A stretch of 61,425 nt of DNA, taken from Hydnum rufescens UP504. Taxonomy: Eukaryota; Basidiomycota; Agaricomycetes; Cantharellales; Hydnaceae. Below are positions 10,901 through 22,678 of the stretch, piece after piece (positions within the stretch are counted from its first letter, which is position 1; the number at the start of each line of letters is the position of its first letter). Below the pieces are notes generated by a model. That model saw nothing but the letters and a program-made list of their open reading frames with translations, was not told where the DNA came from and searched no databases. The position numbers and the translations under genes are program-made. The stretch lies in NCBI GenBank assembly GCA_014904985.1, contig MU129192.1, positions 1-61,425 on the forward strand, in the 5' to 3' direction.

Positions 10901-11571
10901 TGTCAGGGCCACACTGCGATGAGAGCACCAAACAAATATAAACACAGATAATTCCAACTAAGTCCAGTGTAAGTCCGGCTAAGTCCAGGAGAATCCAGGC
11001 AAGAATGAGATAACGAGGATAGGAGGGGATAGAGAGGCAGTCCAGCAGCCTGGAAGGGACTAGGCAGAAACGAGCACAGCGGTCCTTAAGCTCAAGGAGT
11101 CAACTGGAAAGTACTTGGACTGTAGTCCAGAGTAACAGCGGAAATCCTGAGATTATGTAATACGAATACAGAATACATGAAGGCTGACCTGTAGTCTGGA
11201 GTAACAGCAGTAATCCTGAGAGACCAAAGCTGGGGTCTCTGGACTTCACTCTTGGACTACTTATACATGATGACTATACTACAGGGGAGTGATCGCTAAA
11301 CTGGGGGTGGTTACAAGGGGGACAGGAACAGGAACAGGAACTCAGCCAGGGGCAAACTGGAAGCAATGGGAAATGAAAGGGAAATGAAAAGGAAATAAAA
11401 CCAAGATAGGGTTGGACCGGAGTCAAACCAGGATCAAGCCAGAAGCAAAGTGGACTTGGGCAAAGGAAATAAGTGGAGAACCGGACTGGAGGTGGGTGGA
11501 CAAGGACCGGAGTGATCCAGAGTAGACCGGAGTGATCCAGAGTTGACTGGAGTAAGGGGAAGACCCTGACA
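10901..11571 (-). mobile_element. 5' LTR of Gypsy family D copy 2 (671 bp)
   Basis: In element orientation it starts at 11571 (TGTCAGGGTC) and ends at 10901 (GGCCCTGACA). It has the same TATAAGTA (plus-strand TACTTATA at 11258-11265), and the 11-base motif AGACCAAAGCT at 11221-11231 that marks the predicted transcript start. The primer site at 10888-10898 is complementary to that start. Confidence 0.85.
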
Positions 11572-11857
11572 GCATGACTCCCATAAGTGGGTTATCTTCA
11601 AGGGTGAGTGTGATCTGCTGATGTGCTTCGTGGTTCTTGGTTACCCAATCTACACATTGCTCCACACTGGGGCCAGGTTCCCTCTTTGAGCCTGTGATGT
11701 AGTCAAGGAGATTACATGCTTCAAGAATCTCTCTCACACAGTATTTCCACAGCATGAAGTTCCCACCATTATTAGCAAGTTTTGGGATAGATGCAAATAA
11801 ACAGCCAGTGGGATCTGCTGGGGATGCAGTGCTGGTGGACGGAACCAATGAGCCCAT
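11572..11857 (-). pseudogene. Copia-type gag-like N-terminus, interrupted
   Basis: The minus-strand frame starts MGSLVPSTSTASPADP at 11857 and contains LANNGGNFMLWKYCVREILE and a segment ending in ITLTLEDNPLMGVM, where the Gypsy LTR begins. The pattern (name tag, LxxxGxNFxxWKxxxxxxL, then a T-rich helix) resembles the N-terminus of Copia-type Gag or UBN2-like proteins. That assignment is an inference from general pattern only. The remainder was cut off by the truncated Gypsy insertion. Confidence 0.35.
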
Positions 11858-12095
11858 AACCTATCATAAGTACTGGAATAGAACTCAGTCTCATATAAGA
11901 GCACTGAGGAGTTATTAATCTACCTGGAATAGAACTATGTACAAATGAGTAAAACTATCCAAGTATGGGCCTATAGTTAGGCTTACCTCAGTCTTGTATA
12001 AGAGGACTGAGGAAAGCTACTCAGAGATGTCCCAGACTCTATACAGTCTGGACCAGAAAGGAAATGCCTTATATGGCAACCTCTATTCTTGATTA

Positions 12096-12452
12096 CTAAC
12101 AAGAATTTACCTGAATATGGTTGGGGTTGTGGTATTGCTCAGTGCTCTCAAAGAATAGGAGATCCTTTGTCTCTGGGGAAGTACAAATGGCCTCCCAGTG
12201 GGCTTCAAAGTTTTGAGGCTCACCAGGTGCTGAGAAACAGTCCCATAATTTGGAGAGATGGAGAGAATACCATTCTGAAACAATATCTTGGCATGGAAGA
12301 GAATTGGGCAACATTTCTCTGAGCTTCAGGAGGATTTTGTGATCTTTCCACAATCTCTCAGGTGTGAGGGAGTTCCTTGGATGATGATGATGGAGACCAT
12401 CATAAGTCAGTATGACAAGTTCCAGGAAGCCTGCCCAGATCTGGCATGACAT
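12096..12452 (-). CDS. Unrecognised ORF fragment
   Basis: The frame reads RLWKDHKILLKLREMLPNSL and EPQNFEAHWEAICTSPETKD, which looks protein-like in composition. At its end the minus strand has ATTCAG followed by GTAAATTC, a possible 5' splice site, so it could be an exon of a larger minus-strand gene reaching toward 11857. No domain is recognised. It may be part of the same Copia-like or host gene. Confidence 0.3.
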   Translation of the reverse strand: MSCQIWAGFLELVILTYDGLHHHHPRNSLTPERLWKDHKILLKLREMLPNSLPCQDIVSEWYSLHLSKLWDCFSAPGEPQNFEAHWEAICTSPETKDLLFFESTEQYHNPNHIQVNSC

Positions 12453-12479
12453 TGTTCAGTACCCAGTTTGGTGGAAAGG

Positions 12480-13447
12480 GAACCACAGCATTACATATAA
12501 TCATACACCCATTTTTTTGCAAGGAGGACCAATGGCTCTGAGTTTCCAGCATGGGAAGAAGAACTGATATGGAAGAGACCTAATGGGCTTTATTTGTTTT
12601 GATCAGTTAAAATGTTATAAGGTGTTTGTTTAGAATGTGTTAGATGAGGACAGATTAGTTTTGATGGGTTATGTGCCACTCAACTGTTGTTTTGTACTAG
12701 TTTCATTGTTGGTTTGACCTTAGGACTCGAACACAAGACTCCAAGATAGATGCTTAGCACAAGATTTGAACACAGGACCTTCAGATACTCCAAAACGTGG
12801 ATAGCAAGACACCAAGATTTGAACACAAGACCTTAAGACACCTCCAACACACTTCAAGACACAACTGCAAGACTCAGGATTCAAACACACAACTTCAAGA
12901 ATGGATGTCTAGCAACTCCTACTCTGAGGGTTCTACAACTATCCACTATTCCTTACACAACTAAGCGAGACTGACACACTCTGATTCTCTTATTCCCTTT
13001 TATACTCTTCTCCTTGTTCAAGATACTATTATTCTCTCTAGTAATGGGTACTTAAATACTAGGGTACAATGATCCTCAGGGAGCACCTTGATCCTTGGAG
13101 GGGACTCCTCTTTAGATGCCTTTCTGCACTAATTTCCCCCTCTCTTTATACCTTTCTGAACCCTCCACATGACTCATCCACTTACTAATCCCCTTACTCA
13201 TCTTTTAGTCATGCTCACTAATCACCTTACTCATCCATTTCTAATGCCTTACCAATTGTCTTACTCATCTCCCTCCTTACTAACCTCTTGCTAGATCACC
13301 TGCCCTTAAGTCATGTGCCAAAATGTGGACTTCCTTGGTGTAAGTGGTTATACTTCTCTTCTAGAGTTCGATGCTGGTAAGATGCAGATTGTCTTGAAGA
13401 GCTTAAACCAAGGGGTTTTTGAGGCTCAAACATTTTCTCTTCTACAA
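12480..13447. repeat. Degenerate GAACACA repeats and CTTACTCATCC tract
   Basis: Between about 12717 and 12900 the motif GATTTGAACACARGACCTT or close variants recurs four times at intervals of roughly 50 bp. From 13135 to 13300 a looser tandem tract repeats CACTTACTAATCCCCTTACTCATC. No gene is seen. Confidence 0.5.
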
Positions 13448-14970
13448 CAGACCAGGCCTAGTTCCAATTCTGGACTTGTGGATCTATCACATGATCCAGA
13501 AAGTGTGATGAATGTGCCCCAAGGGGCACAGGGGTGGTTGAGGACAAGTCATTAATGAGGTGAAGCCTACTGGGAGAATAGCAAAAGCAGCACACTTAGC
13601 ACTAGCCTTGTGTGCTGTTCTCATATGCACATTGGGTGCTTGCCTTCCCATGGTTTAGAGCCAGAAAGGAGATGGGAAGCAAGGAGGGGGAGGAGGTGAT
13701 GTTTAAAGGTGAATAGGTGGGACAGGTTGTGTCCCAAACCCATGAATAGACACTACTGCACAAGTTTACTTACAGTCATCAGAGGTATGACCCATGAGAT
13801 TTCAGTCAAGAGAGTGAGTGCAAGGTGATGCAGCTGGGGTGTATTGTTTGTATGAATGGCTACTGTAGATACTGCAGGAGATGCAGCAGTGACCTTTAGC
13901 AAACAGCAAGTTTAATGTGGAAGTAAAGATCATATTTTCCAGCTAATGCCAGGGCCTCACAAATGCAAGAACTAATTACATAAGCAAGTGTATATAGATA
14001 CTACTCTCATTACAGAAAGGGGTTGCACTACTCTAAAGGAGTATTTTTTGAATTTCTCTGTCAGTTTTGATAGGAATGACTTGGAACAACAGCACCCAGA
14101 AAGATACAAATCGTACCTATCAAACAGTACCAAACATGTGACAAATGGATCACAATTGTGGTCCCTGTACCAATATCTTTCCATGATTCATACTCTGAAA
14201 GAGTATTTCTCAATTTTCAAAGCCAATTCTTATTGGATTTGTTTGTGGGTACCGCACCCTGAAAGCTGTTAAAAATTCACATCAAATAGTACCAAGGGAA
14301 GAACAAGTGGACATGAACTCCATTTTTCACAAGACAACACCCTCCCCATGACTCCCCCTTTGCTCCACCATCCAAAATAGTGAATCACTTCTGGCCCTCT
14401 TATTTCTGATGGAGAAGACCTCAAGGGTGACATATTCCACTTTTTCTTAAGGGAACTTGTCCAGAATTGAAGGAGGAATAGCATATAATGTGTCAATCTC
14501 CCCTTTTATCTTGAAATTGGAATATCTCCATCAGGTTTGAAGATTTTAACTGTATTTCATTTTCTCTATGTGTCCTTTAAGTCTGATGTTTTCACTTTTT
14601 ATTGAGTCAAAGTCTGTATTGTATATTAGGTGCAGCTAGCACACAAATTCAGTAGTTCTCCCTCTCCCTCCAGTTTGAAGCTCCTTGAATAGCTGCTGGC
14701 CCCTGGGTGATTTCTCACTACAAAAAGTGAATTCTAACTACATTTTTACTAAGGTCTCAAGAAGAGATTCTTAGGGTGTGGTAATTTGACACAAACACAC
14801 ATTCTCACTTGATGGTGTGGGCTTTGTTGGCTTGCAGCAATTTCCCCCTGTTCCAAAAGACCCTTTTCACTCAAGCCTGAACACTCCAATTAATTCTGTG
14901 GTTCCCTCCTTTGTCCACAACTTAATGATGTGGACTGTAGCTGGATTGATCCTTTTCTTTCCTGCTTACA
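13448..14970 (+). mobile_element. 5'-truncated LTR, family A copy 3
   Basis: Aligns with 1773-2784 of copy 1 from GACCAGGCCTAGTTCC to the end CCTGCTTACA at 14970. The first ~370 bp of the LTR are missing. It carries the two ~160-bp modules (CTCTGTCA at 14056 and a diverged unit near 14218). Compared with copy 1 many CG positions read TG or CA. It is split by a 511-bp solo LTR of another family. Confidence 0.8.
13504..14014. mobile_element. Nested solo LTR, family E (511 bp)
   Basis: Begins TGTGATGAATGTGCC and ends CTCTCATTACA, with short inverted ends TGTGATGA/TCATTACA. The 5-bp target duplication GAAAG lies at 13499-13503 and 14015-14019. Removing it and one GAAAG restores the LTR-A sequence seen at 1820-1840. 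Only one copy is present, so orientation and family are undetermined. Confidence 0.8.
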
Positions 14971-16069
14971 ATGGTCAATGAGATTTGAGAGGCAAATGAT
15001 GCATGTGGGACCATGGCAGGCAACTTGGAGATTGAGGATATCAACAGTTTGGTGTTGGTGCATTTTGGTCAAGGAAGGTGCACAGTTGTGGTTAAAGGAG
15101 GTCAGGTCAAACTTCGAAAGCATAGTCTAAATATTGGCTCGTGAAACTGGTGCTATATAGTTCCCAGGATTTGTGGGTCTGAATTTGGGGAGAATGACAG
15201 AAGATTCTAGAGATGTGTTGATAGATCAAGGGGGCCTTTGTCTCTATTAACTAAACATGGCCTAACTGTTTTTGTTTGCACTAGTTCCATTCTGCAGGGG
15301 AAAACACTTGAATATTCTGATGGGAAGGTCAGGGTGCCTGACTAAAGATCATTGTCCTGACAACTCTGTGATCCAGTTGAATAAACATAAGGGACATTTG
15401 TGTTTCAGAGAGATAGAACATTTGGACTCTCTAGCTGACTAAGCCAAACTGTATTGATGTATGACAGTGCCTTTCTTTCATGTGAAATGTTCTCCTTACT
15501 GAGTCAGCATGAGAATTTCCAGGCTTTCTGGGTCTATTCAATGGCCCATGGTTGAAGGTGACTAAACCAGTGTTGTCTTGAGAATGATGGAATCTTCTAC
15601 AGGGGTTTTTCTCCTGCCACACTAAAGCAAAGTCTTAATGGTATCCAGCTCTATGATATCATCAAGGTAACTTTGTTGCACCTGTTGTTGTTGATCATTT
15701 TAAGCCTGTATCTGCACCATGAAGACATATGCTGGGCCACCAATGTATCTGTCACCTTAACTAATCACCAGGAAATAATGGAATGTCCCATGGAAGACTT
15801 CATTCTGGCTAATTAAGGATGATGAAATTCAGGTTTTCAGGTTCTCTGGGACAGGAAAAATGATGGACTGTCAAAGTAACTTTGTAGTGGTAAACTAAGA
15901 ACCCTGGAGACAGAACTCTGCTTGTTCTATGATGCAGGGGTAAATGATTGAATGTTCTATAGGAAGTATGGAGTCCTTCTGGTCTAGTTTCAGGTCCCAT
16001 GAGACAAGAGAGAATAACACAATATTCTAAGCATTTTTTTGTTGATCAAGGTGTCTGACATGTGAACAT
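14971..16069. other. CpG-poor spacer, no gene recognised
   Basis: No ORF longer than about 80 codons and no recognised motif. Some wording recurs (GAATRTTCTATA near 15310 and 15955), but I could not define a repeat. It may hold the 5' flank of the helicase relic. Confidence 0.4.
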
Positions 16070-16090
16070 AAATGAAATGGTATAAAAGCT
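16070..16090 (+). promoter_or_regulatory. TATA box upstream of the helicase relic
   Basis: GGTATAAAAGCTGG is a strong TATA match about 480 bp before the first recognisable coding block at 16565. Possible start codons lie at 16229 and 16251. Whether it served this gene is inference. Confidence 0.4.
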
Positions 16091-16744
16091 GGCTAACTAC
16101 CTGTTAGAAAATTCTAATCCCTATCACACTACACTCTGAATCCAAGTCTGTCCCAGTCAAAGTCTATCTTGTTTGTACTTGTGTGCTCCTGCTTTAGGGA
16201 AGAAGAAATACTGACTGTTCTTTTCAGCATGAACCAGAGCAGAGAGCCAGGATGCAGTGCAGAACTTCCAGACTCCTGAAGACTGGATGAACATCAGTGA
16301 GAAATACATCAAAAAAAACTCAAGATCACAGGTTTTGGGGTCAGGTCACAACTTTCTTCTGGATTTTTTCTCTCTGATATTCAAGGATGTGATTTCCTGG
16401 CATCTGCCACCTCTACCATGCAAAGCCACATCGTGTGCAAACATCAAGATCAAGTGGATTTGAGACAATCACCTGTCCTTTGAGCCCCCCCTTCCTCCTT
16501 TCCATCTGAAAGTACCAGTCTGGGGATTGATAGAGATGATCCCTTACCCAGTACTCAGACTGGGATGGATTCTGCTGGAAGAGGCAATATCTCATTCAAT
16601 GATGAAGATTATGTTCCATACGATGCATTTTTGGATTCATCTGAGGAGGGAGAGACTATCCTTTATTATGCCCAAGACTTGGAAGTACCTGATGGTTTCT
16701 TGCAGTGCCAGCTGGGTATAGATACAGCCACCAAGGTGGTGGTA

Positions 16745-17427
16745 TGTCAGACATGCAGGTAAGGTCTACAGTGAGGTACCATCCCAAGTCACTTATATCA
16801 GATATGCAGGTATGGTCTCCAGTAAGACACCATTCCAGGGCACTTCATCAAACACCACAGTGGCACCTCTTCACTTCCCCAAAATCTTGTGAACATATTG
16901 GATGGGCTGGGAATTCAGCCTGTCACCACCATTCAGGGCATACCCACTTTGTCAGGATTCTATTGCAAGCAATGTTAATTTGCTGCCCTTACAAAGAAGA
17001 CTGTGGCCAATCATGTGTACACATGCAGACCTGGCATTCCTGCAAATAATAACATTCAGCAGAGGAAGGTTCACGTGGTGTTTCACAGTCCCACCCAGAT
17101 CTGGGCTGTGAACCTCATTACTCAACAATTCCATTCCTCCAAAATGGGCACATGCAGATTGCTGTAGAAAATGCAGCCAATGATTACAGGCACCCTCTGG
17201 TCCCCTACAGTTTTACTGCACCAGAAAACTCATGTGCTGTGGTGCAGTATCTAAAGGAACTGGGGTGGCTCCATGAGTTAGAGGGTCATAGTCCCAAGGA
17301 GTTGATGGAACTTGGGGCCTTGCCTAGAAAGGAAGACAAGGACTTGATCAGATTGAAATTGGGTGTAGAATCCTATTTTGATTGGATGAAGTCTGTTGTG
17401 GATGGTATGGAGCCTGTGGTCAAATGA
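16745..17427 (+). pseudogene. OrsD-like zinc-finger region of the helicase relic
   Basis: The first finger reads CQTCR and is followed by a ~51-bp tandem repeat (16748 and 16799) giving a second CRYGL, then IPGHFIKHH, matching a C2H2 arrangement. Forty residues later comes GFYCKQC...VANHVYTC, a second Cys2-His-Cys unit. These match the OrsD/DUF3505-type double finger usually placed at the N-terminus of these helicases. The 17152-17427 frame (VVQYLKELGWLHELEGHSPK, then LGVESYFDWMKSVVDGMEPV) corresponds to the W...H..GH and helical segment that normally follows. Two in-frame stops and a frameshift at about 17140 break it. Confidence 0.7.
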
Positions 17428-18023
17428 TAGGTCCAGACTTCTTCAGGGTGAGTGTTATGGTTTGAGTTTGTGTGAGAGATGGCTCTGCATTCTTTACTTG
17501 GATGACCAGACACACAGTGGGGGATGAACCCTTCAAGTATCCAGAGAATCCAAAATAAGTACATAAATATGCAGGTTATGCAGCCTGTCTGGTGATCTTT
17601 ATCATTTGGATTTCTCAGTCCATTGCATCTGGATCCTCCACCATTCCCATCTTTCTGTCATCTGCCTGGGTGGAGTCTGCAGTAGCACTTGACCAAGCTC
17701 TTCATTGTCCAGGAGGAGAGAGTGATGGTTGTGGTTGGCTTGATTAAAAGATTCAGACTCTTTTGAAAACATATTATTCTCCCACATCCCCAGTCATCCC
17801 AACACTGCACCTGGTGCCCAGTACTGCATTTCCTTCTAGTCACACATATCATGCATATCCATGGGAATTTTTGGTCTCCAAAGGAACTATGTGGGAATAT
17901 ATCTGCCCTGCCCTGCATTTCCTTTTTCACCTGGTCTTCCTTCTCCAAGTCCACTGGGTCACAAATACTAGAGGATCTCCAGATGCACAGAATCAAGTGT
18001 GTACTGAACTATGAGGTCAGTGG

Positions 18024-20137
18024 TTGATGGAAGGTCAACCCAGCCCCTATGATTCAATGTTGTTGATCATGCACTACACCACCACAGTGGCCTACCCACA
18101 AATGACACCACCTTCATTCACAATACCCTCAGACCAAAGGCTGGTGTCCATTGGTCCCCACCATGTGCACCTAAAAGACCTTCCCATCATGTACCAAGAG
18201 CTGACCGGGGAGATGAAGAGACTTTTGGGGGAGGTGACAAAAGGACTGGATGTCACTCTTCCTGCAGAACACATGGAAGACAATTTGCCTCAACATGCAC
18301 ACAACTACAGCTTTGTGGAGCAGAATCAACATATTCTGCAGCCATGTTTTCTGGCTGCACTGAACAGAGTTCACTCAGCCCCATTTGTCATTCAGCAGCA
18401 AGCTGATGGTCAAATCATGTGGAATCACCATGCTCTCCATGGTTGTATGGCTACTGCACAGAAGCTCAATGCTGTGATCATGTTGCTGGTGTACATGTCA
18501 TCCCAGCCTCCACAGATCACTGAGCTGATGTCAATGCTCATTACCAATGATGAAAATAGTGTTCAGTCATTGTACCTTCTGCCTGATGATATGGTGGCAA
18601 TGTTGTCATATAACAAGGTGTGTGATTTCCACTTGCTATCAGAAAGAATGTTGTGAGAACTTATTTGTGCATGAATGATAGACAAATTCAAAGAATTAGT
18701 CTGAGAAGTTGATCCCACAATATCTCCATCCAGATTTCCAGTGTCATCTCACACAATACCTTGTCTTTGTTCAACCTGTGGAGTTCTGCTTCTCCAAAGA
18801 GATCTGGGGAGATGGAACAGCCAGATGTGTTCAGCACAACATGTTCTATCAGCCAGGGGGGAAACTCTATGAGGATTCTGCACAATTCCCAGAACAGATA
18901 CTGGTAAAACAGGGACCATCCATACTCATCAAGTGTCTGGCAACATCCACATCAGTCATGTGACTGGTTAGGGTTAGGTTTTAAGTGCTGAAATCTTGGG
19001 CACCAGTACCCAAAGTCAGTGTACCTCACTTGGGTGGTCTGAACCTTGCATGATGTTGAATAGGGATGCATGTATGTACATATAATGACATGTTAGTGCT
19101 TCATTTCCTTCTCCAAATCAGCCACAAGTGTGGTGGGTAGGACCCTGTGGCCACAGTTTTTCTTATTTGCCCACACTGCTTGAGCTCTGTTCAGGTTGTG
19201 GTAACTTAGAAATGATTTGGAGGGAGGGAATGAAACTTAACAATCTTTTTTGAGCATGAATGCCCAAATTAGATGACCATATTGTAGCTGCCCAATGCTT
19301 ACAAGGCATAGGAAGACATTGATGGAGATCTGTCTGATGAGATGGCTATTCCTGAACTGTTGAGGAAAAATGATCTGAAAATGGAACACAACTCAAATCT
19401 AACCTTGCACACAGACATCTGGAACTTGCCAAAATTAATTAATTCCTTTTTAGGCCTGCTGAAATTTCAGCATCAAAAAACCAAAGATGCTCAGAACTGC
19501 ATTCTAAGCATGTTTCAATTTCACACTTTTGGGGTGGGAGGAAAATGCTATCTCCTCCCACCCAAGAAAATATTTTTTAATTCTCCCACTGCAGGTTGAT
19601 AGATAAGGAGTATATCTACCATTCTGTGGTCACACATTGTCAATAAACTGAAGTGTTAAGGATGAGTAGTGTTTACAAAAATGGGTGAAATCAGGTCACA
19701 TGATGTTGATGAGTATGGATGGTCCCTATCTTACCTGCAACACTCAAATACCTAGGACCAAGATGACAGCCTCAGATTGGAGACAATTATGTGCTGGTCT
19801 GGGCCAGGAGTTTGGGGCATCACTGATTGATCCATCAAAGTATGAAAGTGGGATGGATATGTTAGCACATTGAAGCACAGCAGTCTCAGTGCACAACTAT
19901 GCTGTGAGCACAGATTCTCTGTCTGGTCACCTCACCCCAGATCAACTGCAGATCTACTATTTCAGCTGCAAGCTCTGGTGGTCTGCAATGTATAACCTTG
20001 CAGTTGGGGGACCAACTGTGCCCCTCAAGGATCTTGAAGATCCAAACTTTGATATCACCACATTGACAAGGACTCCATTGGTGCCAAGGATACCAAGTGG
20101 ACCTGGACTGGAGGGAGATCATTACAGCTGGAAGTAG
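18024..20137 (+). pseudogene. Recombinase-like central region of the helicase relic
   Basis: Three blocks align in order with the central part of OrsD-RecQ proteins as I know the family: 18024-18656 (MWNHHALHGCMATAQKLNA, then SSQPPQITELMSMLITNDEN, the GQP.R.TE...N signature), 18709-18963 (LTQYLVFVQPVEFCF and IWGDGTA), and 19685-20137 (ASDWRQLCAGLGQEF, followed by SVHNYAVSTDSLSGHLTPDQ and the SCKLWWSAMY segment). The R...H...Y spacing in the last block resembles a tyrosine-recombinase active site, but the degenerate copy cannot prove this. The gap 18964-19684 has no clear coding and may be an insertion or intron-rich. Confidence 0.55.
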
Positions 20138-20567
20138 GAGCTGTTGGGTGACATTCAACAGCACATCAGCCAAGCAGTCTCCTCAGCATTGTCAAAACTG
20201 GTCCCTGAACTGTCTGTATTCATCAAAGATGAGGCAGTTCATTCTGTAATGAGTAAATATCAACCTGTATGTATCTCTCTGGGCAGTTCTAAAGCATAAG
20301 AGAGCTCATTCTTTTCCCATTGCCACTCTCATCCAGCACTTCTTCTTCATTAGGCAGAATACTGTCCTCTGCATATTCTGGCTCATCACTCAAGAGTGCT
20401 TCATTTTCTTCAATGGAGACATTTTCAGCACACTCAATTGGGAACAAATCTGACAAGAATGGTTCTAGCAGTGCAGGGACTCTGAACAGCTTGCCAATGT
20501 CTTGGGAGCCATCAGAACCACTATTGGCAAGGGCACCTGAACCCACAAATGGGACAATAGTGCACAG

Positions 20568-21899
20568 ATGGATGTTGATGGTGGCCCAAGAGAAGTGTAC
20601 AGACAAGGAATGGAGGAGGCAATGCAGGTTGCTGCTCAATCACCTGAGGGACTTCCAGAAGAAGTTGACATTCAGTCACTTTGTGATCTTCAAAAAGTGC
20701 TCAGAGACAAAAAGGGACAGTTCCAGAGTCTGATGCAGTATCAAGTGACATGGGTACTTCAGGAACATGGGCACCATCTACTGTTTATCTCACCACCTGG
20801 AAGTGGAAAAACACTGCCATTCCAAGTTGCAATGAGCATATGGCCAGAAAATGTGCATGCAATCTTATATGAGCAGATGAAGCATTGGTTGACTGCTTCT
20901 GGACTATCTGCATCAGTGATCAGCAAGGAGACCCTTAGCCCAAGTTCTGGGTGGGTGGTGATTGCTGGAATCAACTACTTCTCAAACAGAACATTTCAGG
21001 ACTGGATGAGGGGTTTGGCATCATCCTCACAACTTGGGATGGTTATCTTTGATGAGGTACACACAGTGGCAGAGGATGATGATTATTGACCACTGTACAG
21101 GACTGCCATGAAGAATGTGCTGGAGCTTCCAAACATCAATATGCTTTTGATGACTGGAACAGCACCTCTACTTTATATGGGTGAACTGTGGAGCAAGCTG
21201 GATCTTTTCCCTGAACAGATGATACAATTTCAGACACTATGTGCACCCTCCATCCATCAACCAAACATCCAGTACCAGACTCTTTATGCCAATTCAGCAT
21301 CTTCTCACAACACAAGAGCATTAGTGGCTATTGTAGAGTCTCTTGAACATGGACTGCTGCCTGGACAGTGCAGAGCAGTGTTCTTCAACTCAAAGGAGTA
21401 TTGCAAGAGATTTGCTACAGAGATAGGGTGTGAAGCAATCACTGGAGACACTGCACAAGGGGATTGAGCCCAGATTTATGGAAGATGGATGGAGAGATGA
21501 ATCCTGTGCATGAACAAGGCAGGATATTATGGAGGAGATGTGGCTGGAGTCACTTTTGTGGTTCATGCAGAACCACCAGTGAGACTGACAGACTATCTGC
21601 AGAGCTCTGGGAGAGGTGGGAGGAATGGAGAAGAATGCCTGTCACTGATTGTGGTGCCATTTCACATTGGATCAGGATCTGAAGATGAGAGGGACAAATT
21701 CTCTGGGAAGCACAGCATGCATGAAATGCTTGTTGATCAGAGACTATGTATATGGAAGGTTCATGGGAAGTTCTTTGATGGGCAGGATGTGGATTGTGGC
21801 TCACTGCAAGATAGACATCCAGAGCTGCTTGCATGTTCTTGCTGTATGGCTCAAGGGGCTGGAAAGAATTTGTTTCAAGGTAAGGATAGTATTTTTTGA
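20568..21899 (+). pseudogene. RecQ-like helicase core of the relic
   Basis: DNA helicase superfamily 2 motifs appear in order: motif I PPGSGKT at 20793-20813, motif II FDEVH at 21048-21062, motif III LLMTGTAP near 21150, motif V around GYYGGDVAGVTFVVHAEPP at 21520-21580, and motif VI QSSGRGGRNGEE from 21600. Such a protein would unwind duplex DNA in the nucleus. TGA codons at 21087 (after EDDDY) and 21465 (after QGD) sit where this family usually has Arg. A frameshift near 21490 separates motifs IV and V. The motif residues themselves are still readable. Confidence 0.85.
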
Positions 21900-22093
21900 T
21901 AATTTGGATTTGGATTCTGACTATAGTTGGTCAAGTAGGGTGAGTATCTCATGAAGTCAGGAAAGATTCAAGATCTAGGACAAGACATGCATCTAATGGA
22001 AACAATTCAGGGCATGTGGCAGTTCAAGATCAGAGATTACTGCCCAAGGTATCAATGGGTATTCAGATTGGGCAAGGAATCTCAGCTTGATGA

Positions 22094-22678
22094 ATGTCAG
22101 AACAACAGGAGCATTTGGACACTGTGCTTTCAATCATGGGAGCACTCCAAGATGTCAAATGCTTTTCATGCTGGTGTGTGGGTGATCCATGCTTTGATCA
22201 TGACACAAGTCAGTGCCCAGTGAAGGGTCAGTGGGAATACTATGTGAAGTTTTCAAAAGAAGAGGCACCTGCTGGACTTATGCCAAAGTTATACAAAGAG
22301 ATGCCACATTATCAGCTGAATCATGGGGGATGGAGGAAATATGTGTGGCCCATGGATGCACATGCATACTGCTGGAGCTCCTTGTTTCACCCTGATCATC
22401 CAAGGTTCCATACTGGATCTGCTTAAGTGGGGGAAATGCCACCATGCTGCTTCCCAGATGTAGTGGTGCCAATTGCTTGGATTGTCAGGAGCAACAGAAG
22501 TCTGCTGGGATGTTTGGCACAATATATGGGGCATCCTGAGCTGGAAAAGCCAAAGAACTTTGATAGATGGCTTAGTTGTCTGGATGAAGGGCAGAAGAAG
22601 GTAACTGTGGCATCAACATACCTGATCATCTGGTTTTACCAGAAGCACCACCAGTCTTCTGGATTTCCTGCAGTGTAA
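22094..22678 (+). pseudogene. Cys-rich C-terminal tail of the helicase relic
   Basis: After a possible intron (GTAAGGATAG at 21880 to GAAGTCAG at 21960) the frame gives ALQDVKCFSCWCVGDPCFDH, a C-x2-C...H...C cluster like the tail of telomere-linked helicases. A later frame 22427-22678 reads VVVPIAWIVRSNRSLL and KNFDRWLSCLDEGQKKVT and ends in TAA at 22676-22678. This probably marks the natural end of the gene. Confidence 0.55.

Larger units (their letters stand above)
8210..11571 (-). mobile_element. Truncated Gypsy/chromovirus element, family D copy 2
   Basis: Minus-strand copy of the same family as 24441-30728. In its own direction it carries the 5' LTR (11571-10901), a self-priming primer site, gag (from 10822), a CCHC knuckle, and the aspartic-protease region, which stops matching the complete copy near 8210. 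RT, RNase H, integrase and the 3' LTR are missing. A solo LTR of family C (8921-9766) sits between the CCHC region and the protease. Because the distal end is lost, only one flank (GCATG after 11571) is available. Confidence 0.85.
16565..22678 (+). pseudogene. Decayed OrsD/recombinase-like/RecQ helicase gene (telomere-linked-helicase type)
   Basis: One large gene can be followed in pieces over about 6.1 kb, all plus strand and in the order known for amplified Agaricomycete RecQ-like proteins: acidic N-terminus (16565-16740), OrsD-type zinc fingers (16745-17030), linker helices (17152-17427), a recombinase-like core (18024-20137), RecQ helicase motifs (20568-21700), and Cys-rich tail segments (22094-22678). 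Frames are interrupted by several stops, mainly TGA, and by frameshifts or introns. CpG is almost absent (I find about one CG between 18001 and 19000). The complete domain order argues for decay in place, not a fragment. Family members are often repeated near telomeres, so this may mark a former subtelomere; that is inference. Confidence 0.75.

Noticed and set aside
12715..12900. tRNA gene or SINE from repeated GATTTGAACACAGGACC
   Set aside because: The B-box-like word recurs without an A box or any cloverleaf; treated as a degenerate repeat.
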